DNA of 33,770 bases, from NCBI GenBank assembly GCA_021796895.1, contig JAKABN010000007.1:1-33770 (forward strand), given 5' to 3'. Every line of letters starts with the position of its first letter. Positions within the stretch are counted from its first letter, which is position 1. This DNA comes from Thermoplasmata archaeon. GTDB taxonomy: Archaea; Thermoplasmatota; Thermoplasmata; Sysuiplasmatales; Sysuiplasmataceae. The translations under genes were made by a program, and so were the position numbers. Under the pieces are notes generated by a model. It did not search any database and was not told where the DNA came from. It was given only the letters and a program-made list of their open reading frames with translations. Positions 1-9,866 of this stretch are shown here, one piece after another.

Positions 1-548
1 ATCTCCTCCCTGACCTCAGGATTGTCGTAATTCAGATCAGGCTGGTTGCTGTAGAACCTGTGCCAGTAATACTGCTTGGTCCGGGGCTCCCATGCCCAGT
101 TAGACAGTTCCGTATCCAAAAATATGACTCTGGCATTGCTGTACTCGGTACCGGTGTCGCTCCAGACAAACCAGTTCCTCTTCGGCGAGTCCCTGTCTGA
201 GATCGCTTCCCTGAACCATGGACTCTGATCGGAGCAATGGTTTAGCACCAGGTCGGCTATGATGCGTATTCCCTTCGAATGGGCCTCGCCGAGTAGATTC
301 CTGAAATCCTCCAGCGTGCCGTATTCCGGCTGAATTGAGTAGTAGTCAGATATGTCGTAACCGTCGTCTTTCATCGGCGATTTGTAGAACGGAAGGAGCC
401 ACAGGCAGTCCACTCCGAGATCGTGCAGGTAATCGAGCTTCATCCTGATGCCGTTGAAATCCCCTATCCCGTCACCGTTGGAATCGTAGAACGATTTCAC
501 CGGCATCTCATAGAATATAGCATCCCTGTACCACAGATTTTCAGTCAT
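1..548 (-). CDS. treS: Trehalose synthase / maltose alpha-D-glucosyltransferase (GH13), partial; C-terminal part lies outside the window
   Basis: Reverse-strand translation from ATG at 548: MTENLWYRDAIFYEMPVKSFYDSNGDGIGDFNGIRMKLDYLHDLGVDCLWLLPFYKSPMKDDGYDISDYYSIQPEYGTLEDFR...IRIIADLVLNHCSDQ; TreS-like GH13 N-terminus. Sits directly downstream of glgE. Confidence 0.85.
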   Translation of the reverse strand, partial: MTENLWYRDAIFYEMPVKSFYDSNGDGIGDFNGIRMKLDYLHDLGVDCLWLLPFYKSPMKDDGYDISDYYSIQPEYGTLEDFRNLLGEAHSKGIRIIADLVLNHCSDQSPWFREAISDRDSPKRNWFVWSDTGTEYSNARVIFLDTELSNWAWEPRTKQYYWHRFYSNQPDLNYDNPEVREE

Positions 549-553
549 AATGA

Positions 554-2482
554 TCAAACGACCCTGAATACATGCGCCGACCCTTCGCCGGGCACCAGCC
601 TGACCTGGCTGGTGTCACCGTGCCAGGTGTGGACTTCGTCCGTAAGCAAATCCCTCATTCTGTAGCTTTCCGTGGAGGATATGCCCATCTCGGAAAGCGG
701 CACGCGCAGAAGCGCCTCGTGCGTCTCGAACGGATTCACGTTTGCAACGACCAGAACGGCGTTGTTTCCCGAAACGGACTTTCTGGTATAGCAAATCAGA
801 TTCGGATTGCCGACAGGATGAAAGCGAATGTTGCCGAACTCCTGGAGTGCCGCATTCTCCCTCCTGATTGTGTTGAGACGGGTTATGTACTTTTTTATGT
901 TTCCAGGCTTGTCCCAGTCCCTGATCCTGATTTCATACTTTTCGGAGTTCCTGTATTCCTCCCTGCCGGGCAGCGCCTCATTTTCGCACAGCTCGTAACC
1001 GCTGTAGATGCCCCACAGCGGTGAAAGGGTTGCAGCCAGCAGAGCCCTCATGATGAAGGCGTTTCTGCCTCCGGTCTGAAGGACAAAAGGCAGTATGTCC
1101 GGAGTATTCGTGAACAGCATGGGCCTGAAGAAATTTGAAATCTCAGGCCGGGATATTTCGTCGAAATACTGTTCAATCTCATAATTGAAATTTTTCCAGG
1201 TGAAATATGTGTAGGATTGCGAAAAACCGATCTTCGAAAGTTCGTACATGACCTTCGGCCGCGTGAATGCTTCCGACAGAAAGACCACGTCCGGATGATC
1301 CTTCCTCAGCTCTGCCATGACCCATTTCCAGAATGCGAAAGGCTTCGTATGGGGATTATCCACCCTGAAGATTTTTATTCCTGCGTCAATCCAGAAGTCG
1401 AAAATGCTCCTGAGTTCTTCCCAGAGTCCCTTCCAGTTTTCGTTCTCGAAATCAAGAGGGTAAATGTCGTAATATTTCTTCGGCGGATTCTCCGCATACC
1501 TGATCGAGCCGTCGGGCCTGTGGTAGAACCATTCGGGATGCTCCTTCACATAAGGATGATCGGGGGAGCATTGAAATGCGATGTCAAGGGCAACTTCAAT
1601 GTTCATGGATTTGGCCTTCAGGATCAGATGCCTGAAGTCCTCCATTGTTCCAAGCTCACTGTGTATCGATTTGTGCCCGCCATCCTCATTTCCAATCGCC
1701 CACGGACTGCCCGGGTCCCCGGGCCCGGGAGAATCACCGCCGTCTCTTCCGCGCCTGCCTGTCCTGCCGATGGGATGAACAGGAGGGAGATAGATGACAT
1801 CGAAGCCCATGGCGGCAATGTCCGCGAGCCGTCTTTCGGAGTTGGCAAACGTGCCGGATGTACCCTGCATGGATCCCTGCGATCTCGGGAAGAATTCGTA
1901 CCAGCTGGCAAAACCGGCGATTGCCCTGTCGACATATATTTCTAGCTCCTGCTCCAGACGGGTGACATTCCTTTCCTGGTATGATTTTGCAAGGGGGAGG
2001 ACGGATGGACTGCCAGCAAACAGCACCGCATCTCTGCCAGTGAGCTTCTCCAGTTTGACGGCTGCATCCAGCAGTGACTGACCGCCGTTCCCTGCATTGG
2101 CTGACATCGCGCGCAGCATCATGGCGCCAGTCCTGACGTCCGCGGAAATATCCTCTCCGGCGGAATGCCATCTGTTCAGTCTGTCCAGCCATGTGGAATA
2201 TCTGTCTGGCCATGCCTCAATGGTGAACTGGAACATGCCGTTGGAGTCCACTGTGAAATGCCCGCTCCATCTGTCGTTGTCCCCCTGCATCATCGGTGCT
2301 CTCTTCCATGCACCGCGTCCCTTTCTCCTGTAGAGCACATCGGCGGAAAGGATGTCTGTGCCGTGGGAAAATATGTCTGCACCGACAATGACGGTGTCGC
2401 CCACCCTGCGCCTGGCCGGATACCTGCCGCAGTCAATCTCCGGTTCCACGTTTTCTATCACAACAGCTCTGTTTTCAGACAT
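554..2482 (-). CDS. glgE: Alpha-1,4-glucan:maltose-1-phosphate maltosyltransferase (GlgE, GH13_3)
   Basis: 642 aa; GlgE-type motifs YLPPVHPIGRTGRRG, ALDIAFQCSPDHPYVKEHPEWF, RYAENPPKKYYDIYPLDFE, IFRVDNPHTKPFAFW, FLSEAFTRPKVM. Confidence 0.92.
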   Translation of the reverse strand: MSENRAVVIENVEPEIDCGRYPARRRVGDTVIVGADIFSHGTDILSADVLYRRKGRGAWKRAPMMQGDNDRWSGHFTVDSNGMFQFTIEAWPDRYSTWLDRLNRWHSAGEDISADVRTGAMMLRAMSANAGNGGQSLLDAAVKLEKLTGRDAVLFAGSPSVLPLAKSYQERNVTRLEQELEIYVDRAIAGFASWYEFFPRSQGSMQGTSGTFANSERRLADIAAMGFDVIYLPPVHPIGRTGRRGRDGGDSPGPGDPGSPWAIGNEDGGHKSIHSELGTMEDFRHLILKAKSMNIEVALDIAFQCSPDHPYVKEHPEWFYHRPDGSIRYAENPPKKYYDIYPLDFENENWKGLWEELRSIFDFWIDAGIKIFRVDNPHTKPFAFWKWVMAELRKDHPDVVFLSEAFTRPKVMYELSKIGFSQSYTYFTWKNFNYEIEQYFDEISRPEISNFFRPMLFTNTPDILPFVLQTGGRNAFIMRALLAATLSPLWGIYSGYELCENEALPGREEYRNSEKYEIRIRDWDKPGNIKKYITRLNTIRRENAALQEFGNIRFHPVGNPNLICYTRKSVSGNNAVLVVANVNPFETHEALLRVPLSEMGISSTESYRMRDLLTDEVHTWHGDTSQVRLVPGEGSAHVFRVV

Positions 2483-2494
2483 GGCATCATCAAC

Positions 2495-4678
2495 TCATGA
2501 ACTTTCCAGCACCAGCACGCCAAGCGGAGGCAGCGTCAGGGACAGCGACTGCGGCCGTCCGTGCCATGGGGCTTCTGCGGAAACCAGCTGACCGGGGTTA
2601 CCGACGCCGCTGCCTCCGTAGCAAAGCGCGTCGGAATTGAGCAGTTCCCTGTATTTACCCTTCCAGGGGACACCAATCAGATAACTATGGCGCGGAACGG
2701 GTGTCATGTTGAATACAAAAAGGAGGCTGTTCTTCCTGTCCTCCGCATGGCGGATGAAACTTATCACGCTGTTGTCCGCATCACCGAAATCTATCCACTC
2801 GAATCCGGAAGGCTCGGTATCCAGTGAATGCAGCTGCCTGTGCGTGGAGTAGAGAGCATTCAGGTCGCGGACAAAAAGGAGGAGTTTTCCATGCATGTCA
2901 TGATCGAGAAGATTCCAGTCCAGGCCAGATTCCTCATTCCATTCGTTCCACTGGCCGAATTCATCACCCATAAAGAGCAGCTTTTTTCCGGGGCTGCCGA
3001 ACATGTAAGCATAGCACAGCCTGAGATTGGCAAACTTCTGCCACCTGTCGCCGGGCATCTTTCCTATCATTGAAGATTTTCCGTGAACGACCTCGTCGTG
3101 CGAAAACGGAAGAATGAATCTCTCGCTGAACGCATACCATATCGAAAATGAGAGATTATTCTGGTGATATTTTCTGTGCGCAGGATCCTTGCCGAAGTAC
3201 TCGAGCGTGTCGTGCATCCATCCCATGTTCCACTTGAAATCAAATCCCAGGCCGCCGGATTCGACAGACTCGGTAACGCCGTGCCAGGCGGTCGACTCCT
3301 CCGCCACGGTAAAGACGCCGGGAAATTTTTCATGCACAATGCTGTTGAGCTTTCTCAGAAAATCCATCGCTTCGATGTTTTCCCTGCCGCCGTATCTGTT
3401 GGGCAGCCATTCCCCCTTTTTCCTTGAATAGTCGAGATAGAGCATCGACGAGACAGCGTCGATTCTGATGCCGTCCGCATGATATCTCTCCAGCCAGAAC
3501 AGCGCGCAGGAAACGAGAAAATTTCTGACTTCATTACGTCCGTAGTTGAAAATGTTTGTTCCCCAGTCAGGATGCCTTCCCATTCTCGGATCCTCGTGAT
3601 CAAAGAGATGTGTGCCGTCAAACATCGACAGCCCGTGATCGTCGTCGGGAAAATGGGCAGGCACCCAGTCCAGTATGACACCGATGCCGTTCCTGTGGCA
3701 TTCATCTATGAACCACATGAGATCTTCGGGACTCCCGTTTCTGGCGGTGGGTGAGTAGTGACTGACGACCTGATAACCCCAGGAGGCATCCAGCGGATGC
3801 TCCATGACAGGCAGAAGTTCGATGTGTGTGAATCCGAGATGTTTCACGTGCCCGATGATGTCCTTTCCAATCTCCCTGCAGCTGAAAAATGAGCCGTCCT
3901 GCTTTCTCTTCCATGATGAGAAATGAAGCTCATAGATGGAGAGAGGTGCAGAGCGGATGCTCGCCGTACTTCTTGCGGAGAGCCATTCCTGATCGCTCCA
4001 GGTATAAGCCGGCTCAGACACCACCGAACCCGTCCGCGGCCTGAGTTCTGTCCTGAAGGCATACGGATCTGCCTTTATCCGCACCATGCCGTCTATTGCC
4101 GATTTCACCGCAAATTTGTATATCTCGCCGGCCGCTATTCCTGGAACGAATAGCTCCCAGATACCGGAAAGACGGATGTTGGTCATCGGATGCATGCCGA
4201 CATGCCAGTGATTGAAATTACCGACGACAGAAACGGCAGCTGCGTTAGGAGCCCAGACAGCAAAACGGACGCCGGGCACGCCGTTTCTTTCGCGCAAGTG
4301 GGCGCCAAGCGATTCATGACTGGACAGAAGTTCACCCTTCTTGAACAGATATATATCGAAATCCGTCAGTTCCGGCTGGAAGGAGTAAGGGTCGTGCCGC
4401 CTGTGCGTGTAGCCCGATGCATCCACAAAGCAAACGACAAAACCGGAAGCAGGAACATCTCTCTTTACATCCGCACTGAAGAAGCCGCTGACGCTGTCTC
4501 TCTGCAAATCAGTTAGTCTTGAGCCGCCGTCAAGCTCGAGCCATGCCTCAACAGCAAGCGGAAGAAAGCATATCACATGATGGGCGCCTCCCTTCGAATC
4601 GTGAACGCCGAGAACGTCCATTGGAACGCATTCCTCAAAGTCCGCTATTTTCTGAAAGTCCGACTTGGCCACATCCAA
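2495..4678 (-). CDS. glgB: 1,4-alpha-glucan branching enzyme (GlgB), bacterial-type two-domain N-terminus; start is TTG 4678 or ATG 4621
   Basis: 727 aa; FAVWAPNAAAVSVVGNFNHW, VILDWVPAHFPDDDHGLSMFDGTHLFDH, GIRIDAVSSMLYLDYSR, TVAEESTAWHGVT, FILPFSHDEVVHGKSSMIGKMPGD. Confidence 0.93.
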   Translation of the reverse strand: MDVAKSDFQKIADFEECVPMDVLGVHDSKGGAHHVICFLPLAVEAWLELDGGSRLTDLQRDSVSGFFSADVKRDVPASGFVVCFVDASGYTHRRHDPYSFQPELTDFDIYLFKKGELLSSHESLGAHLRERNGVPGVRFAVWAPNAAAVSVVGNFNHWHVGMHPMTNIRLSGIWELFVPGIAAGEIYKFAVKSAIDGMVRIKADPYAFRTELRPRTGSVVSEPAYTWSDQEWLSARSTASIRSAPLSIYELHFSSWKRKQDGSFFSCREIGKDIIGHVKHLGFTHIELLPVMEHPLDASWGYQVVSHYSPTARNGSPEDLMWFIDECHRNGIGVILDWVPAHFPDDDHGLSMFDGTHLFDHEDPRMGRHPDWGTNIFNYGRNEVRNFLVSCALFWLERYHADGIRIDAVSSMLYLDYSRKKGEWLPNRYGGRENIEAMDFLRKLNSIVHEKFPGVFTVAEESTAWHGVTESVESGGLGFDFKWNMGWMHDTLEYFGKDPAHRKYHQNNLSFSIWYAFSERFILPFSHDEVVHGKSSMIGKMPGDRWQKFANLRLCYAYMFGSPGKKLLFMGDEFGQWNEWNEESGLDWNLLDHDMHGKLLLFVRDLNALYSTHRQLHSLDTEPSGFEWIDFGDADNSVISFIRHAEDRKNSLLFVFNMTPVPRHSYLIGVPWKGKYRELLNSDALCYGGSGVGNPGQLVSAEAPWHGRPQSLSLTLPPLGVLVLESS

Positions 4679-5006
4679 TCACTTCATCGATTTGTCTCTC
4701 CGGGCAGCAGGCAGACTCGGCCCTTGCCCGGTACAGCTCAGTTCAGAGCGTGGTTGCCCAATATTCTCTCTGGAAAGTTCATCAACAAAACACTAACCTT
4801 AAACCTGACGGAACGATTCGACTATCCGGCAGTCTATGAACTTGCTCTGGAGGCTGCCACCGGATATCAATCATGCACATTGGCCAGCGTTTCGAGAGTG
4901 ATGTCCGGGAGCGTCAGGAATTAACTTCGAAAGCTCAAAAGGTTAAAATAATGCTTGTCTATCGACGGACAGTAAGAGTTGAATATGCGAGGGTCGACCA
5001 GAATAA

Positions 5007-6683
5007 ATGATCGGTCTTATTCAGTCGGTAGTACTCGTCTCAGTGCTATCTGCAGGGCTATTGCTCGCCCGGATGCTGGCGCCATATATTGCTAATGTGT
5101 ATTCTTATGAATCCCGGGGGCGTCAGGATCGCCTCTTCCTTCCCATCGAGACGGCCATTTACCGCCTCTGCGGCATAAAACAGGACCGCGTCATGGAATG
5201 GAAGGAATATTTCACTGCGATGATCGTGCTCAACGGATTGATGGCGCTCATTTCATTCATAGTGCTCATATTCCAGAACAGCCTGCCTCTGGATCCTCAG
5301 GGTTTTCCGGGAGTGCGGTGGGATCTTGCGCTCAACACAGCGATGTCTATTTCCTCGAATACGAATCTTCAGCATTATGCCGGAGAGAACACCCTTTCCT
5401 ATCTGAGCCAGATGGTCGCAATCCAGTTCCTTCAGTTTACTTCGGCCGCCACAGGACTTGCCGTGGCGATCGCCGTGATACGGGGCTTCGCCGGAAAGGC
5501 GAGGGGCAAACAGGGACTTGGCAACTTCTATGTTGATTTCGTCAGATCGCTTACAAGGATCCTGCTTCCTCTGTCTTTTGTCGCAGCTCTCGTGTTTGTA
5601 TATCTGGGCGTTCCGCAGTCGCTGAACGGATATACTCCTGTGACAACAATACAGGGTGCGCAGCAGCTCATCAAGATTGGCCCCGTAGCCTCTCTTGTCT
5701 CAATCATGCAGCTGGGAACCAACGGCGGAGGTTACTACGGAGCCAATTCGGCATATCCCTTCCAGAATCCCAGCCAGGCTTCGGACCTGCTGGAAATGAT
5801 TCTCATGCTGCTCATTCCTACGGCCATGCCGTTTGTCTATGGCGAGATGCTCGGAAAGAAGAGCAGGAAGGAGGGCATCAGCATACTGGTGGCCGCATAT
5901 GCGCTCTTCATGGTGGATCTGGCAATAGCGCTCTATCCGTCGACCGCCATCGGTCCTGGAATGGAGGTGAGATTCGGTGGTTTCGCACCCGTGTTTTGGA
6001 CAGTGACCACCACAGCCGTGACGACAGGCTCAGTCAACGCGGCGCTGTCTGCGTTGAATCCTCTTGTCATAGTCTCGGCATTCATGGGCATGCTGATACA
6101 GGCCACACCGGGAGGCATCGGTGTTGGACTGGTGTACATGCTGATGTATGTGCTCATAACAGTTTTCATCGTGGGGCTCATGTCAGGGAGGACGCCGGAA
6201 TATCTGGGCATGAAAATCGGGGTGAGAGACATTAAACTTGCCGTGTTCGGTTTTCTCATTCATCCGTTCATTGTGCTTGTGCCGACATTCATGGCCTATG
6301 CGACGCGGGCCACAAGCGCGATAGGGCTCGGCACCGGCTCCATATCGTTCACGGAAGTGCTCTATGAATTCACGTCGGCGGCGGCAAACAACGGGTCCGA
6401 TTTTCTGGGCAGCGCCGCCAACACAGTTTTCTTCAATGTGTCGACTGCAATCGTAATGTGGACGGGACGATTTGTGCCTATCGCCGTAATGCTTGCAATT
6501 GCCGGCTCCATGTATTCGAGAGACAGGGGCCCGACAAACGGCGCCGGCCTAAAGACGGACAGTCTCACATTCGCTCTCGTCCTTTTTGCCACGATACTGA
6601 TTGTTGTCGTACTCACATTTTTCCCGTTCCTGGCGCTTGGACCGCTGCTCGAATTTCTGAGGGGGCATGTGAACGGATTCTGA
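5007..6683 (+). CDS. kdpA: Potassium-transporting ATPase potassium-binding subunit KdpA
   Basis: 558 aa; KdpA pore-loop motifs SSNTNLQHYAGE, LGTNGGGYYGANSAYPFQNP, FTSAAANNGSDF. Confidence 0.95.
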   Translation: MIGLIQSVVLVSVLSAGLLLARMLAPYIANVYSYESRGRQDRLFLPIETAIYRLCGIKQDRVMEWKEYFTAMIVLNGLMALISFIVLIFQNSLPLDPQGFPGVRWDLALNTAMSISSNTNLQHYAGENTLSYLSQMVAIQFLQFTSAATGLAVAIAVIRGFAGKARGKQGLGNFYVDFVRSLTRILLPLSFVAALVFVYLGVPQSLNGYTPVTTIQGAQQLIKIGPVASLVSIMQLGTNGGGYYGANSAYPFQNPSQASDLLEMILMLLIPTAMPFVYGEMLGKKSRKEGISILVAAYALFMVDLAIALYPSTAIGPGMEVRFGGFAPVFWTVTTTAVTTGSVNAALSALNPLVIVSAFMGMLIQATPGGIGVGLVYMLMYVLITVFIVGLMSGRTPEYLGMKIGVRDIKLAVFGFLIHPFIVLVPTFMAYATRATSAIGLGTGSISFTEVLYEFTSAAANNGSDFLGSAANTVFFNVSTAIVMWTGRFVPIAVMLAIAGSMYSRDRGPTNGAGLKTDSLTFALVLFATILIVVVLTFFPFLALGPLLEFLRGHVNGF

Positions 6684-6708
6684 CGTCAAGGCAAGGACAG
6701 ACGGAGAC

Positions 6709-8877
6709 ATGGATCCTGAAACACGGGGACAGGGGGAGATGGAAGACGAAGAGAGGTGGCAGCTCTCGACGGTTCTCAGGGACTCTGTACTGCGCCTGAA
6801 TCCGGTAAGACTCATATCGAATCCGGTCATGTTCGTCGTTGAGCTGACATTTTTTATCGTCGCTGTAATGGCGACGTTTCCGGGTGCGTTTTATCCGGTC
6901 GCGCATGCGAGCGAGCAGACGTTCTACGCTGAAGTGGCCTTCCTGCTTTTCCTCACTGTCTGGTTCAGCACGCTCTCAGATGCGCTTGCCGAAGCACAGG
7001 CAGGGAATACGGCGAAGAGCCTTCGCAAACTGGAAAGCACTGTAATGGCAAAGAAGATTGTCGCGGGGCAGAAGGGAAAAGGAGGAACTGCCGCCGAAAC
7101 AGTTGTGCTCACGCCATCAACAGAGTTGTGCAAAGGGGATATCGTTATCATCGAGAAAAATGACGTTGTGCCGACAGATGCGGAAGTCATCGAGGGCATC
7201 GCAATGATTGACGAGTCTCTCCTGACGGGAGAATCGGCTGCCGTAAGAAAGGCATCAGGCGATACGCTAATCGGAGGATCGAAGGTCGTGAGCGATGTCC
7301 TGAAAGCACGCATCACGGTGAATCCCGAAGAGAGTTTCATCAACCAGATGATAAAACTGGTGGAATCTTCCAAGAGGCCGAAAACGCCAAATGAGCAGGC
7401 TCTCACCATCATGCTCATCGGCCTCACCGCTATATTCACAATCATAGTGCTGTCACTGCTCGGCCTCTCGATTGAGCTGGGACTCGGAGTCGATCTTTCG
7501 GTTCTGATAGCGCTCTATGTTTGCCTTCTGCCGACCACAATAGGAGCGCTGCTTCCAGCCATCGGCATTTCAGGCATTTCGAGACTCTATGCAAGGAAGA
7601 TCGTCGCAAAGTCCGGCAGAGCGATAGAGACTGCCGGAGACGTGGATACAATTATGCTTGACAAGACCGGCACCATCACGGTTGGCAACAGAAGGGCCGT
7701 TCAGTTCATACCCTTCGAGGGACACACGGAAAGGGAGCTGGCCGAGGCGTCGTTTCTGGCATCATGGGGAGACGATACGCCGGAGGGGAGGAGCATCATC
7801 GACCTGGCATACCAGATGGGATTCTTACCACATGAAGTCAGATCGCTTTCAGGTTTGAGTTACTATGAGTTTTCTGCAGTGTCGCGGACGAGCGGCACGC
7901 ACATGAGCGAAGGTTCACAGTCATTCCATCCAAAAAGCGGCAAGATACTCGAACAGAGGGGAAGACCGAAACGAAAGTTTCTGGATGCGGAGAAGCCGGA
8001 TCTGAAGATAGACGACACTGATATTATCAAGGGGGCGCCGGATGCGATGAAAGCCGGCATGAACAGCATACCCGCGGAATTTGATTCCATAACGAATTCT
8101 GTGTCGTCCGCAGGGGACACGGCCATAGCCGTCGCGAGAAACAGGGAAGCTCTGGGCATCATAAGGCTGAAAGATGTGCTGAAGACGGGTATGAGGGAGA
8201 GGATAAACGCGCTGAAGTCGATGTCCATAAAGCCAATAATGATCACGGGAGATCACCCTGTCACCGCCAAGAGCATTGCCCGCGAGGTCGGCATAGATGA
8301 TTTCGTGCCTCAGGCCAAGCCCGAGGACAAGTATCGCAAAGTGATTGAAGAGCGGGATCAGCACAGGATAGTGGCCATGATTGGTGACGGTTCAAACGAT
8401 GCACCGGCGCTGGCAATAGCGGATGTGGGCCTTGCCATGAACTCAGGAACGGCTGCGGCAAAGGAGGCCGCCAACATGGTTGATCTGGAGTCGGACCCTT
8501 CAAAGATCATCGATGCCGTGATGGTCGGCAAACAGCTGCTGATGACGCGCGGTGCTGTGACCACATTCAGCATAGCAAATGATGTGGCCAAGTATTTTGC
8601 AATAGTGCCGGTCATGTTCGCAACGATACCGGCCCTGCATGCGCTGAATATACTGAATCTTGGCGTTCACACCGCTGTGCTTTCCGCACTCATATTCAAC
8701 GCTATCGTCATTCCTCTGCTGATACCGCTGGCCATGAGGGGCGTTTCATTCAGGCCCGCAAGCGCCATGTCCCTCTTCCTGAAGAACGCCGTCACTTACG
8801 GTATAGGCGGTGTTTTCATTCCGTTTGCGGGCATCAAACTGATAGACATCGCGCTTGGACTGATAATTGGAAGGTGA
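6709..8877 (+). CDS. kdpB: Potassium-transporting ATPase ATP-binding subunit KdpB
   Basis: 722 aa; P-type ATPase motifs LTGESAAV, MLDKTGTITVGNR, MIGDGSNDAPALAIADVGLAMNSGTAAAKEAANMVDL. Confidence 0.95.
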   Translation: MDPETRGQGEMEDEERWQLSTVLRDSVLRLNPVRLISNPVMFVVELTFFIVAVMATFPGAFYPVAHASEQTFYAEVAFLLFLTVWFSTLSDALAEAQAGNTAKSLRKLESTVMAKKIVAGQKGKGGTAAETVVLTPSTELCKGDIVIIEKNDVVPTDAEVIEGIAMIDESLLTGESAAVRKASGDTLIGGSKVVSDVLKARITVNPEESFINQMIKLVESSKRPKTPNEQALTIMLIGLTAIFTIIVLSLLGLSIELGLGVDLSVLIALYVCLLPTTIGALLPAIGISGISRLYARKIVAKSGRAIETAGDVDTIMLDKTGTITVGNRRAVQFIPFEGHTERELAEASFLASWGDDTPEGRSIIDLAYQMGFLPHEVRSLSGLSYYEFSAVSRTSGTHMSEGSQSFHPKSGKILEQRGRPKRKFLDAEKPDLKIDDTDIIKGAPDAMKAGMNSIPAEFDSITNSVSSAGDTAIAVARNREALGIIRLKDVLKTGMRERINALKSMSIKPIMITGDHPVTAKSIAREVGIDDFVPQAKPEDKYRKVIEERDQHRIVAMIGDGSNDAPALAIADVGLAMNSGTAAAKEAANMVDLESDPSKIIDAVMVGKQLLMTRGAVTTFSIANDVAKYFAIVPVMFATIPALHALNILNLGVHTAVLSALIFNAIVIPLLIPLAMRGVSFRPASAMSLFLKNAVTYGIGGVFIPFAGIKLIDIALGLIIGR

Positions 8878-9346
8878 AATGATTGAAGGAGGATTTGAGA
8901 CTGTGAAACTGAAGGAGATTGCGTTGACCGGTGCGAGGCTGGCAATACTTTCAGCGCTGGTGTGCGGACTCGTCTTTCCCGTTGTGATTACGGGTATTGC
9001 GCAGATCGCAATGCCATATCAGGCCAACGGTCAGATAGTGTATGTCAACGGCAAACCGATCGGCTCGGCGATCATAGCGCAGTCGTTCACGTCCCCTCTC
9101 TTCTTCCATCCGCGAAACAACTCGGCGTCCGGCGTCGACCCCGATATCACGCTGAACAGCGCCTATTCGCAGGTGTCGCGAATAAACGTCTCCACTCACA
9201 TACCGGTGGCTTCCCTGAAGGCGATAATCAGCAGCAATGTCATGTGGACATACTGGATTGCCGGAACACCATACGTCAGCGTGCTCAAACTCAACATGGT
9301 ACTGATGGAGAAATATCCGCAGATCTACAGCGCATTCGTTTCATGA
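8867..9346 (+). CDS. kdpC: Potassium-transporting ATPase KdpC subunit (start 8867, or ATG 8879)
   Basis: Overlaps the end of kdpB; one N-terminal TM helix; FVNGK/IAQSFTSPLFFHPRNNSASGVDPDITLNSAYSQVSRI is KdpC-like. Confidence 0.9.
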   Translation: MEGEMIEGGFETVKLKEIALTGARLAILSALVCGLVFPVVITGIAQIAMPYQANGQIVYVNGKPIGSAIIAQSFTSPLFFHPRNNSASGVDPDITLNSAYSQVSRINVSTHIPVASLKAIISSNVMWTYWIAGTPYVSVLKLNMVLMEKYPQIYSAFVS

Positions 9347-9361
9347 TTCAAAGTAACACGG

Positions 9362-9712
9362 ATGGTCCCGGATGTCGGATACATACATATAGTTAAAGAT
9401 CTCATCGAAAGGGAGAATGCGGTGATATTGTTGGCCAAGCGACTTCTGGCAATGGTGAATATCTTCGTTGAATCGCCTCTTCTCGACAATGTTGTTGCCG
9501 AGCTTGAAAAGCTTCCCAGCGTCGAGGAACTGTACGAGGTTACAGGAGAATTCGATATAGTTTCGGTCATTGTCTGTTCCGACATAGAAGAGTTCAGGGA
9601 AATACTCAAGAACAGGATAATGAAGATAGAGGGAGTGAAGAGCACTGTCACTTCAATGGTGCTGCACACACACAAGGGACCGAGACACGAGAACGGAGAG
9701 ACCAGACAGTAA
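9362..9712 (+). CDS. Stand-alone Lrp/AsnC ligand-binding (RAM) domain protein; true start uncertain (possibly ATG 9452)
   Basis: VNIFVESPLLDNVVAELEKLPSVEELYEVTGEFDIVSVIVCSDIEEFREILKNRIMKIEGVKSTVTSMVLHTHKG matches the RAM-domain pattern (EVTGEYDI, IEGVKST); no HTH. 15 nt after kdpC. Confidence 0.8.
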   Translation: MVPDVGYIHIVKDLIERENAVILLAKRLLAMVNIFVESPLLDNVVAELEKLPSVEELYEVTGEFDIVSVIVCSDIEEFREILKNRIMKIEGVKSTVTSMVLHTHKGPRHENGETRQ

Positions 9713-9866
9713 GCCGGCGCATTGAACGTGAATTTGTCTGACTGGCTGCCTTTGCGCCGCCGCGGGCAGTAACTAAATATGCATACTCTGAATTACGTCC
9801 AATACAGCGGGAAAAACGGCGGGTGATGATTAAACGGGAAAAGCCGGTGAAGGCGCGAAGGCGGGA

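Noticed and set aside
4577-4924. 115-aa plus-strand ORF (and 4519..4839) between glgB and kdpA
   Set aside because: Partly antisense to glgB, no motif and no clear promoter; likely noncoding upstream region.
4940-5006. Possible operator upstream of kdpA (TGTC…GACA)
   Set aside because: Half-sites are only 4 bp; not distinguishable from chance. The nearby GGTTAAAATAATG may be a TATA region but was not called.
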